From: Saccharicrinis sp963663905
Lineage (GTDB): Bacteria > Bacteroidota > Bacteroidia > Bacteroidales > Marinilabiliaceae
Reading direction: 5' to 3'
Length of the DNA stretch: 64,000 nt
Assembly (NCBI GenBank): GCA_963663905.2
Contig: OY760657.1
Location: 4,836,001 to 4,900,000, forward strand
Numbering within the stretch: position 1 is the first letter of the stretch; the number at the start of each line of letters is the position of its first letter. A model generated the notes under the pieces. It was not told the DNA's origin and searched no databases. It was given only the letters and a program-made list of their open reading frames with translations. Both the position numbers and the translations under genes were made by a program. Below, one piece after another: positions 15,571 to 24,729 of this stretch.

Positions 15571-17532
15571 TTATATAATCGCTCTATTTCCTAATTCCTG
15601 GGCTAAGGCACTTTTTATCACATTAATTCTAGATAGTTTGCTCATTAATTCATTTATTCTCTCAACATCATTTTGATCGAGAGTAACAATTTCCTTTGAA
15701 TACTTATCAAACAACCACTTAACCTTACTAATTTTTAATTCATAAACTATTTTAGGAACATATTTTACCAAATATAATTCTTCATCCAGTTGTTTGGGAC
15801 TATTCTCTCTAAATTTACGACTAACTAAATACTCTTTACTTAATAAATCAGATGCTAATTGACTCACCTCAGAGTCCATATTACTAACAAAGAACTTTAC
15901 AGATTCAAAACCTTCCTTTGTTTTATTTTCTTCATACAACTGAAATATCTTGTTATATAAAGGATTTAAGCTCTCCAATTCGTCCTCTTTCAATTGATTT
16001 AAGATATAATCTCCAACTGATATATCCTCGTCAAATTTTTCCTCGCATTTATGAAACAGGGATTTATCACCATATTTAATTAAAAATCGCACAATCTCCT
16101 GTTCTTCAACTTCAAAAGGATTTTGAGTAGTAAAGGCATTACTTGCAAACTGAGGTTCTGCAATTGCAGGTGATATGGGATTTTGAGAAGTTGCTTCAAC
16201 TCTGCTTTTGAATCCTTCCTCTCTTTTTTTGCGGGTTAGTTTTCCTATCTCATCATAAAGAACCTGCTCACGAACCTGCAGCAAAGTACTACACTCTTTA
16301 ATGTACTCACCTCTAATAAAGGCCTCTGGTATTACTGAAATTGTTCTAACAATATCTTGAATTAACTGCGCTCTTTTTACCGGATCATTCTTTGCATCTT
16401 TTAATAAGATGCCGGTTTTAAACTTAATAAAGTCACCTTCATTCTCATCAATATATTTCTGCAGTTGCTCTGCATTTCTATTTTTTGAAAAAGAATCCGG
16501 ATCTTCTCCATCAGGCAATAGTAAAACTTTAACATTCATTCCCTGCTCAAGCACCAGGTCAATACCTCGCAATGAGGCTTTAATACCAGCAGGGTCACCA
16601 TCATATATAATTGTTATATTTGGAGTAAAACGTGCAATTAATCTGATCTGATCAACAGTTAATGCTGTACCGGATGATGCTACCACATTATGTATCCCGG
16701 CCTGATGAAATGAAATTACATCCGTATATCCCTCCACCAAAAAACATCTATCCTTACGGGTAATTTCCTGCTTAGCCTGAAATATTCCATAAAGGATTTT
16801 ACTTTTATGATAGATTTCTGATTCCGGAGAATTAAGGTATTTAGCGGTCTTGGGATCAGTTTTTAAAATTCTTCCTCCAAAAGCAGTTGGCTTACCAGAG
16901 ATACTGTGAATAGGAAAGATTACACGACCTCTAAAACGATCTGCCTTGTAATTATCCCTAACTATAGTTAGTCCTGTTTTTTCAAGGAATTCAACTTTAA
17001 AACTATTTTTTAAAGCTTCATCTGTAAATGCAGATCTCGAATCAGGAGAATAACCTAACTCAAACTTATTAATGATGTCATCCCTAAACCCACGCTCTCT
17101 TAAATACGATAGTCCTACAGAACGCCCTTCATCTGATTTATGAAGCATATCAGTAAAGTACTTTTGAGCAAATACTGAAACAGCCATCATACTTTCCCGG
17201 TCGTTCTTAACCTGCTGTTGCTCCGGGCTTAATTCTACATCTTCAACGTGAATATGAAACTTCTTACCAAGATATTTAATGGCATCTAAAAAAGAAATCT
17301 GTTCAACATCCATTAAAAAGTTAACAGCATTCCCTCCTTTTCCACATCCAAAGCATTTGTAAATTCCTTTGTGTGGAGATACTGTAAACGAAGGAGTTTT
17401 TTCGTTATGAAAAGGACAATTACCAATATAGTTAATTCCCCTCCTACGTAACGATACAAATTCAGATACTATATCAATTATCTGAGCTTGTGAAGTTTCT
17501 ACAATCCTATCTACTGTACTTTGGTCAATCAT
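15571..17532 (-). CDS. dnaG: DNA primase
   Basis: DnaG makes the RNA primers for replication. The N-terminal CHC2 zinc finger has Cys39, His42, Cys60 and Cys63 (CPFHNEKTPSF and KCFGCGKGG). The catalytic core follows with FRGRVIFPIHS and the TOPRIM motifs VEGYTDVISFHQAG and IIYDGDPAGIKASLRGID. The C-terminal ~200 residues form the helicase-interacting region, poorly conserved as usual. The length of 653 is normal for the phylum. A possible -7 box, TATCTTTG, lies on the minus strand at 17560-17567. Confidence 0.97.
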   Translation of the reverse strand: MIDQSTVDRIVETSQAQIIDIVSEFVSLRRRGINYIGNCPFHNEKTPSFTVSPHKGIYKCFGCGKGGNAVNFLMDVEQISFLDAIKYLGKKFHIHVEDVELSPEQQQVKNDRESMMAVSVFAQKYFTDMLHKSDEGRSVGLSYLRERGFRDDIINKFELGYSPDSRSAFTDEALKNSFKVEFLEKTGLTIVRDNYKADRFRGRVIFPIHSISGKPTAFGGRILKTDPKTAKYLNSPESEIYHKSKILYGIFQAKQEITRKDRCFLVEGYTDVISFHQAGIHNVVASSGTALTVDQIRLIARFTPNITIIYDGDPAGIKASLRGIDLVLEQGMNVKVLLLPDGEDPDSFSKNRNAEQLQKYIDENEGDFIKFKTGILLKDAKNDPVKRAQLIQDIVRTISVIPEAFIRGEYIKECSTLLQVREQVLYDEIGKLTRKKREEGFKSRVEATSQNPISPAIAEPQFASNAFTTQNPFEVEEQEIVRFLIKYGDKSLFHKCEEKFDEDISVGDYILNQLKEDELESLNPLYNKIFQLYEENKTKEGFESVKFFVSNMDSEVSQLASDLLSKEYLVSRKFRENSPKQLDEELYLVKYVPKIVYELKISKVKWLFDKYSKEIVTLDQNDVERINELMSKLSRINVIKSALAQELGNRAII

Positions 17533-17638
17533 TTACAAATCACTCTAAAACAAGAAGCACAAAGATACAAATTGATTAGACAAATAAAATGAGCATTATA
17601 TTAAAGAACCTTATAATACAAAAACATTCATTTAGGTA

Positions 17639-17668
17639 TTTGTTTACCGAATTAATTTTCTAAATTTG
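17639..17668 (+). promoter_or_regulatory. Probable promoter of the cytochrome bd operon
   Basis: TTTG (17639-17642), an 18-nt spacer and TAAATTTG (17661-17668) match the Bacteroidota housekeeping promoter pattern. The transcript would start near 17675 and leave a 110-nt leader before the first gene. I see no clear FNR-like palindrome in the leader. Confidence 0.5.
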
Positions 17669-17785
17669 ATTTTTCGTGAAACATTATTACCTTAATGTTG
17701 TTTAGGAAATATCTTTTTGTGCATAAACAAAATAAGTAGATATTAGCAATTCAATAATAGATTTACGAGTTAAGAAGAATACAAA

Positions 17786-17995
17786 TTGAAGAAAATAATT
17801 GATTTTTATATAAGCGGTTTTAGTAATCTACCCAGTTGGGCAAGATCTATTTGGTTTATTATTTTACTTAAACTATTTATATTCTTTTTCATTTTTAAAA
17901 TATTCTTTTTTCAGAATAAATTAAAAAAAGAATTTAATTCAGACGAAGAGAGAGCTTCACACGTAATAGAACAATTAACAAACCCTCAAAAATAA
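17786..17995 (+). CDS. DUF4492 small membrane protein of the cyd operon
   Basis: This 69-residue protein probably starts at TTG (17786), because no in-frame ATG fits. The pattern MKKIIDFYISGFSNLP-SW followed by one transmembrane helix (SIWFIILLKLFIFFFIFKIFFF) and a charged tail is the DUF4492 family, which typically lies directly before cydA in Bacteroidota. The stop is 7 nt before cydA. The role is unknown; assembly or stability of cytochrome bd is the natural guess. Confidence 0.85.
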   Translation: MKKIIDFYISGFSNLPSWARSIWFIILLKLFIFFFIFKIFFFQNKLKKEFNSDEERASHVIEQLTNPQK

Positions 17996-18002
17996 CAGAT
18001 AA

Positions 18003-19598
18003 ATGTTTGAATCTATTGACTTAACACTGGTGAACTGGTCGCGGGCTCAATTTGCACTAACCGCAATGTATCACTGGATATTTGTGCCATTAACACTTGG
18101 CCTGGGCTTCATTATAGCCTTTATGGAAACCATGTATGTTAAAACAGGAGATCCTGAATGGAAAAGAATAACTAAATTTTGGATGAAGTTATTCGGAATA
18201 AATTTCGCCATTGGGGTTGCAACAGGTATCATACTTGAATTTGAATTTGGAACAAACTGGAGTAACTATTCCTGGTTCGTTGGTGACATATTTGGCGCTC
18301 CTTTAGCTATTGAAGGCATTATGGCTTTCTTTTTAGAAAGTACCTTTATTGCAGTTATGTTCTTTGGCTGGGGAAAAGTGAGTAAGAAATTCCATCTGCT
18401 CTCAACATGGCTAACTGCAATCGGAGCAAACCTTTCAGCTGTATGGATCTTAGTCGCCAATGCCTGGATGCAAGATCCTGTTGGAATGAAATTTAATCCG
18501 GATACTGCACGTAATGAAATGATTAACTTCTGGGAGGTATTTTTATCCCCAAGTGCTGTAAGTAAATTTTTACACACATCCACTTCAGGATTTGTGCTAG
18601 CTGCGGTATTTGTCATAGGTATTAGTGCTTGGTATATGCTTAAGAAAAGGGAAATTGCCTTTGCTAAAAAAAGTATGATTATAGCGTCCGTATTCGGTAT
18701 TTTAGCTTCCATAGTGCTTATTGGTACGGGAGACTCCTCTGCCAAAACAGTTGCAAAAGCCCAACCTATGAAATTAGCAGCAATGGAAGGGCTTTACGAA
18801 GGTACAACCAATGCTCCTTTAATTGGAATGGCTTTCATTACTGATGCACAGGATGAACCATTAACCAAAGATTCACAAGCTGAATTTGCAATGAAGATTG
18901 AAATACCTTCTGCACTATCATTCCTGGCCTTTGGAGATTTTAATGCTTTTGTACCAGGAGTTAAAGACTTAGTTTTAGGAAACGAAGAACATAAAATATT
19001 ATCCTACAAAGAAAAAATTAAACGAGGCTATGAAGCCCAGCAGACTTTAATAGCATATAAAAAGGCTCAAAAAGAAAATAGCCCTGAGTTTGCAGAATTA
19101 CAAGCTAAGTTTAACGATGAAAAATGGATGGACAATTACTTTAAGTATTTTGGTTATGGTACTTACTATGATGAAAATCCTGATACATTAGAAGCAAATG
19201 CTTTTAAAATGGTTCCTCCTATTTCATTAACATTCTATGCTTTCCATATTATGGTGGCTTTAGGCATGTGGTTCTTACTTTTATTCATTATAGTTCTATT
19301 TTTAATATTTAAAGGCAAGCTGGTTGAAAACAAATTCATTTTGTGGGCCTCAGTCTGGACCATACCGCTAGTTTACATTGCTTCACAGGCAGGATGGATT
19401 GTAGCTGAAGTTGGAAGACAACCTTGGGTTATTCAAGACCTAATGACAACTTCAACAGCTGTATCTCAAATTGACACAGGATCTGTTATGATCACATTCT
19501 GGTTATTCGCCATAACATTTACTTCATTGCTTATTGCAGAAGTGAAAATACTTACAAAGCAAATTAAAATAGGACCTAAAAAAGTAGGAGGAAAATAA
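18003..19598 (+). CDS. cydA: Cytochrome bd ubiquinol/menaquinol oxidase subunit I
   Basis: CydA carries the three haems and the quinol site of the bd-type terminal oxidase, which reduces oxygen with high affinity without pumping protons. His24 in ALTAMYHWIFVPLTLG corresponds to the haem b595 ligand; KFLHTSTSGF contains the haem b558 His, and the conserved GRQPWVIQD block is near the C-terminus. The quinol loop lies around residues 250-390, of moderate length. The 531-residue size is normal. The gene is followed by cydB after 2 nt. Together with the anaerobic flavour of other genes it suggests microaerobic respiration. Confidence 0.97.
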   Translation: MFESIDLTLVNWSRAQFALTAMYHWIFVPLTLGLGFIIAFMETMYVKTGDPEWKRITKFWMKLFGINFAIGVATGIILEFEFGTNWSNYSWFVGDIFGAPLAIEGIMAFFLESTFIAVMFFGWGKVSKKFHLLSTWLTAIGANLSAVWILVANAWMQDPVGMKFNPDTARNEMINFWEVFLSPSAVSKFLHTSTSGFVLAAVFVIGISAWYMLKKREIAFAKKSMIIASVFGILASIVLIGTGDSSAKTVAKAQPMKLAAMEGLYEGTTNAPLIGMAFITDAQDEPLTKDSQAEFAMKIEIPSALSFLAFGDFNAFVPGVKDLVLGNEEHKILSYKEKIKRGYEAQQTLIAYKKAQKENSPEFAELQAKFNDEKWMDNYFKYFGYGTYYDENPDTLEANAFKMVPPISLTFYAFHIMVALGMWFLLLFIIVLFLIFKGKLVENKFILWASVWTIPLVYIASQAGWIVAEVGRQPWVIQDLMTTSTAVSQIDTGSVMITFWLFAITFTSLLIAEVKILTKQIKIGPKKVGGK

Positions 19599-19600
19599 TA

Positions 19601-20734
19601 ATGTTCGGAGATTTATCACATTTAGCACTACAACACTATTGGTGGTTCCTTGTTTCACTTCTTGGAGCATTATTAGTGTTTTTAATGTTTGTTCAAGGCG
19701 GGCAAACTTTAATTTCTACTCTTGGTAAAACCAAAGATGAAAAAACAATTTTAGTAAATGCATTAGGCCGTAAGTGGGAATTTACATTTACTACTCTGGT
19801 TACATTTGGAGGAGCATTTTTTGCATCATTCCCTCTTTTTTACAGCACTAGTTTCGGCGGTGCGTATTGGGTATGGATGATCATCCTTTTTGCTTTTGTA
19901 ATTCAAGCAATTGCCTATGAGTTCAGAAACAGACCAAGTAATGTTTACGGACCAAAAACATACGAAGCTTTTTTATTTATAAATGGTTTAATAGGTACAA
20001 TATTTATTGGAACTGCGGTAGCGACATTCTTTACAGGATCAAATTTCTCGGTAAATGATTTTAACCAATCAAAATGGGATACACCATTTCATGGTTTAGA
20101 GGCTGCCTTAAATTTACACAACTTAAGTTTAGGTTTAACTGTATTCTTTTTAGCAAGAGTTCTGGGAATACTTTATTTCATGAACTCTGTTGATCACAAA
20201 GAGATACTAGATAGAGCTAAAAAACAACTTATCATAAATGGATTACCATTTGTTGTATTATTCTTAACATTTACGATCTGGCTACTATTAAGAGATGGTT
20301 TTGCAGTTAATCCGGATACAAAAGAAGTATTTATGCAACCATACAAGTACTTCAACAACTTAATTGAGATGCCAATTATATTAATAGGTTTCTTAGCAGG
20401 AGTTGTACTAGTACTATGGGGAATTATTTCAAGCTACCTAAAACCTAGTTCTAATGGTATTTGGTACACTGGTCCCGGAACTGTTATTACAGTATTAATG
20501 CTCCTGTTAATTGCAGGATATAATAATACTGCATTTTATCCTTCAGTATCCAGTTTACAAAGTTCATTAACTATTGAAAATGCAAGTTCCAGTCATTTTA
20601 CTTTAACAGCAATGAGCTATGTATCTTTAATGATTCCTTTTGTTTTAGCATACATATGGTACGCATGGAAATCAGTTAATAATAGAAAGATTGATGAAGA
20701 AGAAATTCATTCTGATGACATTCATATCTATTAA
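19601..20734 (+). CDS. cydB: Cytochrome bd oxidase subunit II
   Basis: CydB is the second large subunit of the bd oxidase. The 377-residue sequence has about eight to nine transmembrane helices, an N-terminal WWFLVSLLGALLVFLMFVQGGQ, and RKWEFTFTTLVTFGGAFFASFP, a region conserved in the family. It starts 2 nt after cydA, so translation is coupled, and it precedes a very small membrane protein gene. Confidence 0.96.
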   Translation: MFGDLSHLALQHYWWFLVSLLGALLVFLMFVQGGQTLISTLGKTKDEKTILVNALGRKWEFTFTTLVTFGGAFFASFPLFYSTSFGGAYWVWMIILFAFVIQAIAYEFRNRPSNVYGPKTYEAFLFINGLIGTIFIGTAVATFFTGSNFSVNDFNQSKWDTPFHGLEAALNLHNLSLGLTVFFLARVLGILYFMNSVDHKEILDRAKKQLIINGLPFVVLFLTFTIWLLLRDGFAVNPDTKEVFMQPYKYFNNLIEMPIILIGFLAGVVLVLWGIISSYLKPSSNGIWYTGPGTVITVLMLLLIAGYNNTAFYPSVSSLQSSLTIENASSSHFTLTAMSYVSLMIPFVLAYIWYAWKSVNNRKIDEEEIHSDDIHIY

Positions 20735-20761
20735 TCCATTAAGAATATAAAGATTTAAGTC

Positions 20762-20893
20762 ATGACATATTTAAAGGAAATACTATGGTATTTAAGTTGG
20801 CCATTATTAATAGTTATTAGCTATCAAGCAATAAAATGGGCGCTTAAAAAGTTTGAACAAAAAGAACCTGAATTAAGTGATTCACAAGATTAA
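20762..20893 (+). CDS. 43-residue single-pass membrane protein, CydX-like by position
   Basis: ATG at 20762 opens MTYLKEILWYLSWPLLIVIS and continues with YQAIKWALKKFEQKEPE to a stop at 20891, 43 codons. There is one transmembrane helix and a charged C-terminal tail, the layout of CydX/CydH-type accessory subunits that stabilise haem in bd oxidases. It lies 27 nt after cydB and just before the operon terminator, which supports it as a real gene. Sequence similarity to CydX is not evident, so the assignment rests on size, topology and place. Confidence 0.7.
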   Translation: MTYLKEILWYLSWPLLIVISYQAIKWALKKFEQKEPELSDSQD

Positions 20894-20907
20894 TTTAATA
20901 TAAAACA

Positions 20908-20937
20908 AAAGCCTTGATTATAAAATCAAGGCTTTTT
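20908..20937. terminator. Bidirectional terminator (cyd operon/pssA)
   Basis: AAAGCCTTGAT (20908-20918) pairs with ATCAAGGCTTT (20925-20935) and is followed by more T residues. The A-rich left flank supplies a U-tract for the convergent pssA transcript. Confidence 0.88.
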
Positions 20938-20960
20938 TAATCTTATATATTAATTAGTTT

Positions 20961-21695
20961 TTACTTATTGCTAAAAATAAGTTTTACAATTGAAAATATG
21001 ACGTATAAAGCAATAACAATAGCAATTCCTCCTATTCCTAACCAAATAATAAATAACAATCCACTAAGCAATAAAATATACTTATCAATATTAGGGATTA
21101 TTTTAAAATTCTTAAACTTCAAGGAAAACATTGGTATCTCTGAAACAAGCAAGAATGAAAACACAGGTACGAAGGCTAATAACACCCATTGATTTTGAAT
21201 TAGATCATTTAGCCAATTCTCTCCATGTACAAATACAAAACCTAAAGAAGCTAAAAATAATCCGGTTGCAGTCGTTGTCAGACCAATAAAACTCTCACTT
21301 TGTCTGGTATCCACATTAAATTTAGCAAGGCGTAAACCTGAGAATACGGTAATTACAAAAGGAGATAAAATAATGATTTGATTTATTATATTCTGAATAA
21401 AGAAATCACTCTCAAAGTCACCCAAAACAACTTTCTTAAGCATCATATGAAGAATAGCCATTGGCGCAAACCCAAAACTGATCATATCAGCCAAAGAATC
21501 TAATTCTTTTCCCATAGGAGAATATGCTTTAAGCATTCTGGCTGCAAAACCATCTGTAAAATCAAAAAGTGCACCTGCGAAAATAAGAATGGCAGCAATA
21601 TCAATTCTCCCGTTTAATGCAAAAAACGCAGATAATGCACCACAAAGTAAATTTAAACTGGTAATAAAATTAGGTACTGAGCTCTTAATTGACAT
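20961..21695 (-). CDS. pssA: CDP-diacylglycerol-serine O-phosphatidyltransferase
   Basis: PssA makes phosphatidylserine, the precursor of phosphatidylethanolamine, in the inner membrane. The CDP-alcohol phosphotransferase signature is complete: DG-FA-AR, eight residues, G, three residues, D, three residues, D (DGFAARMLKAYSPMGKELD-SLAD). Several hydrophobic helices follow. I chose the start at 21695 (MSIKSSVPNFITSLN), which is where family members begin. The longer frame up to 21737 would be encoded by the hairpin and U-tract of the upstream terminator. Length is then 244 residues. Confidence 0.93.
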   Translation of the reverse strand: MSIKSSVPNFITSLNLLCGALSAFFALNGRIDIAAILIFAGALFDFTDGFAARMLKAYSPMGKELDSLADMISFGFAPMAILHMMLKKVVLGDFESDFFIQNIINQIIILSPFVITVFSGLRLAKFNVDTRQSESFIGLTTTATGLFLASLGFVFVHGENWLNDLIQNQWVLLAFVPVFSFLLVSEIPMFSLKFKNFKIIPNIDKYILLLSGLLFIIWLGIGGIAIVIALYVIFSIVKLIFSNK

Positions 21696-21719
21696 GCGAC
21701 TAAGTTTAAAATAAGAGAT

Positions 21720-21760
21720 TAAAAAAATCGCATTCAAGATATATTAATCCTAAATGCGAT
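21720..21760 (-). terminator. Minus-strand intrinsic terminator
   Basis: ATCGCATT (21727-21734) pairs with AATGCGAT (21753-21760). On the minus strand the hairpin is followed by a run of seven or more U residues (A-run at 21720-21726). It ends the DUF4270/outer-membrane operon just before pssA. Confidence 0.78.
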
Positions 21761-21804
21761 CCTATATTATTTTGTATATTTTGCTTTACTGAAGAAATTG
21801 AATA

Positions 21805-23043
21805 TTAATCAAATTGACGTTTCATAAACCAGAATTCAACAAACGACATACTTAAGTTAATTCCAAAATAATTTTCTGTAATAATATCACCACCTCTTGT
21901 TCCTCGTCTTCCATAATTTAAATTAACATTAAAGTACGATTTACTATTACGCATAGGAATACCAACCCCAGCACTTACACCATAATCAATAATAGAATTA
22001 CCTTCAACTTTGATATAAGTATCTTCAACATATCCTCCTGCCTGATATAAAAAAGGATTTGCTTTTTTTGTTTCTTTATTTCGGAACTCCCCACCAAAAC
22101 TAAATCTATGACTGTCTTTTAATGTAGCTCCAATACTTTTATATGAAACTGTGCTCCACTGTTGAAATCTATAATCACCAGCTAATGTTAATCCTTTATT
22201 ATTTGACCATGACATACCTCCTGCCATATTCATTGGTAGTTTATAATCATTTCCATCATCCAATTCTTCACTAATCCCGGCACCACTAGAAGCATATGTT
22301 TCTACAGTTCGAGTATTTGCCATATCTAAAGCAGGACGAAAAGTACCACCAAAACGGAATACATTTTCTTTTATATTAAATTGATATTGCAATCCAGGTT
22401 CAAAAGCAAATTGCTGTATATAATCAGAATAATTAATATTAAGAGTACCTATTGAAGAAGCAGTAAATACTTCAGTTTTATCAATACCCCCAAACAAATA
22501 CATAACCTTCAGTCCTATTGATATATTTTTATTTATCGCATAGGCATTTGACAAATAAACCTCATTAATTCCACCAGTACCTGTATACGAAACCACAGCT
22601 GTACTATTTGCACCTTCTATATCAGTAGTTCCAGAAACATTATAACCCACTGATGAAAACTGGTTCAATCCAAAGCTTGTAAACAATTTGGACGCAGATC
22701 GAAAGGCTAAAGAAATATTATGCAATCCACCAGATATAGAAGTACCATCTCCCTCATTTGTTGAATAAAAAGTTTTATTAACTCTTAAACCTAAATCGAT
22801 CAACATATTTAAACTATCAATACCCGTCAAGGAAGCAGGATTCAAAGTATTTATAAAATTATCAGTTTTCAAGGCTAAACCAGTTCCCCCCATACCCTGA
22901 TTTTTAACCAATCCACTATTATTAACAGTACCAATTCCAAATGTAGTATATGCAGAAGGAGCCCCAGTTTGAGCATCAGTAATAATAGGAATAAGCAGTA
23001 ATATTGCAATTATATATTGAATTTTGTGAATCATTTTTATCAT
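21805..23043 (-). CDS. Outer-membrane protein (FadL/OMPP1-like barrel)
   Basis: The 412-residue protein has a signal peptide (cleaved near TDAQTG) and starts the mature part with GAPSAYTTFGIGTVNNSGLVKNQGMGGTGLAL, a pattern seen in Bacteroidota PorV/FadL-like barrels. Then NPASLTGIDS and many amphipathic strands follow, ending in NLSMSFVEFWFMKRQFD. Such proteins either transport hydrophobic molecules or serve the type IX secretion system; neither can be proven. It begins 1 nt after the DUF4270 lipoprotein gene, so the pair is translationally linked. Confidence 0.8.
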   Translation of the reverse strand: MIKMIHKIQYIIAILLLIPIITDAQTGAPSAYTTFGIGTVNNSGLVKNQGMGGTGLALKTDNFINTLNPASLTGIDSLNMLIDLGLRVNKTFYSTNEGDGTSISGGLHNISLAFRSASKLFTSFGLNQFSSVGYNVSGTTDIEGANSTAVVSYTGTGGINEVYLSNAYAINKNISIGLKVMYLFGGIDKTEVFTASSIGTLNINYSDYIQQFAFEPGLQYQFNIKENVFRFGGTFRPALDMANTRTVETYASSGAGISEELDDGNDYKLPMNMAGGMSWSNNKGLTLAGDYRFQQWSTVSYKSIGATLKDSHRFSFGGEFRNKETKKANPFLYQAGGYVEDTYIKVEGNSIIDYGVSAGVGIPMRNSKSYFNVNLNYGRRGTRGGDIITENYFGINLSMSFVEFWFMKRQFD

Positions 23044-23044
23044 C

Positions 23045-24394
23045 TTAATAATAATATGTATATAGTCTTAACTTAGGTTTATAATCACCATCTTTAATTC
23101 CTTCCCCTGCAATCTTAACACTTGTAAGAGAGGAAATCATATTTGTTGGAGACAAACCAATTAAAAAAGAAAAATCATCATCATAAACATTGTCCAGAAA
23201 CTCATCCACAAATTGATTTGTAATATCAACTTTATAATATTCTTCATCATCTTCATCATCTTCATTTTCGTACAGGTACATATAAGAATAATCCGATTCA
23301 TTTATTGCTAAAATAACATCACCAACATTATTCCTTGTGTCTGATTCATATACGGTAAGGTAACTAGGAAAATCATTATAATCTTCTTCAATGGGAACAA
23401 ATACAATTTCAGCTTTAATAATTTGATTTAAAGCAGGTAATGTTTCCACGCTAGCAAGTCCAGGAAATTCGATTTTTACATACATTCCAGTTCCTCCTTG
23501 TAAAAAACACTTATCATCCGTATCTGAACTTAAAATCTTTTCTTTCTGAGAAGTATTAAGCGGCAAATTTGTATCAGTTCTATCTATATCAATACTATTA
23601 TACTGATAATTAGAACTACTTTCAATATCAAACTCTATTTCTTTATAAACTTTTTCACTTAAGGTTTGATGATAATAAATTTTCATAGAACAGGAATCAG
23701 ACACATTAAATCCAATTACTGATTTATTAAGTTCCCTATTACCCCTTAAAATAATTCCATGAAAATAATCCAAAAATTTACTTGCATCTGTAATATCTTC
23801 ATCTTTATCATCTAACATTTGAAATAACTCTAAACCAAAATCCTTATCAAGAGGAATAAAAATTGTATCTGAATTAGTAACCTTAGGTCTTGCTGTATAT
23901 TCACCAAGGACACGTTTTGAGCTTACGATAGTTGTATTATAAAAATCCTCATCAGAATCCCCAAGTCGACGATCCTTTTTCATTTGTTCCAGATCTGAAT
24001 CAATTTCCTCCACGGTGAAAGAATGAGCTTGAATCGTATCACCTAAATAATAATCATTATATTTTATACATAAACATATACTATCATAAACGTCATCATC
24101 TTCAATCTTAATAGACCCCGGAGAACTAACTCTAAAAATAGCATCCGAATGTATTTGTCCAAAATCTTCATCATAAAAACTACCCACTAAAGCTACTCCA
24201 GAACCAGAAGTATTAACTGAATCAAGAATTACGGTACTTAGTTCCACTGAGAAAGTATCTATCATCATTATTCCAGCATCTTTTTCAAGATACTCACTTC
24301 CTATTGAAGTTGTAATTTCGTCTAAAGTTTGATCTCCACAGGAAAAACAAATTGTGGCAAGTATTAAACTGAGTATTAATAAATATTTATACAT
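23045..24394 (-). CDS. DUF4270 lipoprotein
   Basis: The lipobox (LATICFSC, Cys ~19) marks an exported lipoprotein of 449 residues. The mature part begins with the family-like segment IGSEYLEKDAGIMMIDTFSVELSTVILDS, then VALVGSFYDEDFGQIHSDAIFRV and the YDSICLCIKYN block, which are typical of DUF4270. The C-terminal half (VETLPALNQIIKAEIVFVP and the closing KPKLRLYTYY) also fits. The family has no known function but is often encoded with an outer-membrane barrel and near kelch and DUF4907 genes, as here. Surface exposure is possible, though the sequence after the Cys is not a clear surface-export signal. Confidence 0.87.
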   Translation of the reverse strand: MYKYLLILSLILATICFSCGDQTLDEITTSIGSEYLEKDAGIMMIDTFSVELSTVILDSVNTSGSGVALVGSFYDEDFGQIHSDAIFRVSSPGSIKIEDDDVYDSICLCIKYNDYYLGDTIQAHSFTVEEIDSDLEQMKKDRRLGDSDEDFYNTTIVSSKRVLGEYTARPKVTNSDTIFIPLDKDFGLELFQMLDDKDEDITDASKFLDYFHGIILRGNRELNKSVIGFNVSDSCSMKIYYHQTLSEKVYKEIEFDIESSSNYQYNSIDIDRTDTNLPLNTSQKEKILSSDTDDKCFLQGGTGMYVKIEFPGLASVETLPALNQIIKAEIVFVPIEEDYNDFPSYLTVYESDTRNNVGDVILAINESDYSYMYLYENEDDEDDEEYYKVDITNQFVDEFLDNVYDDDFSFLIGLSPTNMISSLTSVKIAGEGIKDGDYKPKLRLYTYYY

Positions 24395-24606
24395 CTTTAT
24401 TGATTAAATGAATTCGCTTAAACACAATAAACATACCGTATTCAAAATAATTTCTAAAATTACGACAAAGGTGCAAAAAAAATTGTATCATCCAACAATG
24501 ATCTAAAGTCAATACAATTCTTCATGTATAATTATTTAAAATGTTTTTATTTCTTTAAGATAATATGTCTATATTAGCGCAGATTTTACAGCTTAATAAA
24601 CCATAA

Positions 24607-24638
24607 TTCAATTTAATTTAGCTAAAAGTTAAATTGAA
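24607..24638. promoter_or_regulatory. 10-bp inverted repeat in a divergent promoter region
   Basis: TTCAATTTAA (24607-24616) is inverted at 24629-24638, with a second palindrome TTTAGCTAAA between the arms. It lies in the 335-nt gap between DUF4270 (minus) and the kelch gene (plus), about 90 nt before the latter. It may be a regulator site serving both operons. The rest of the gap is AT-rich without other features. Confidence 0.45.
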
Positions 24639-24729
24639 GTTAAAGTGTTTTTAACATGCTTTTTTATGGTCTATTAGTTGTAGTATCGCATGAGAAAATA
24701 TTAAACAATAAATTGAAACGAAAAAAACA

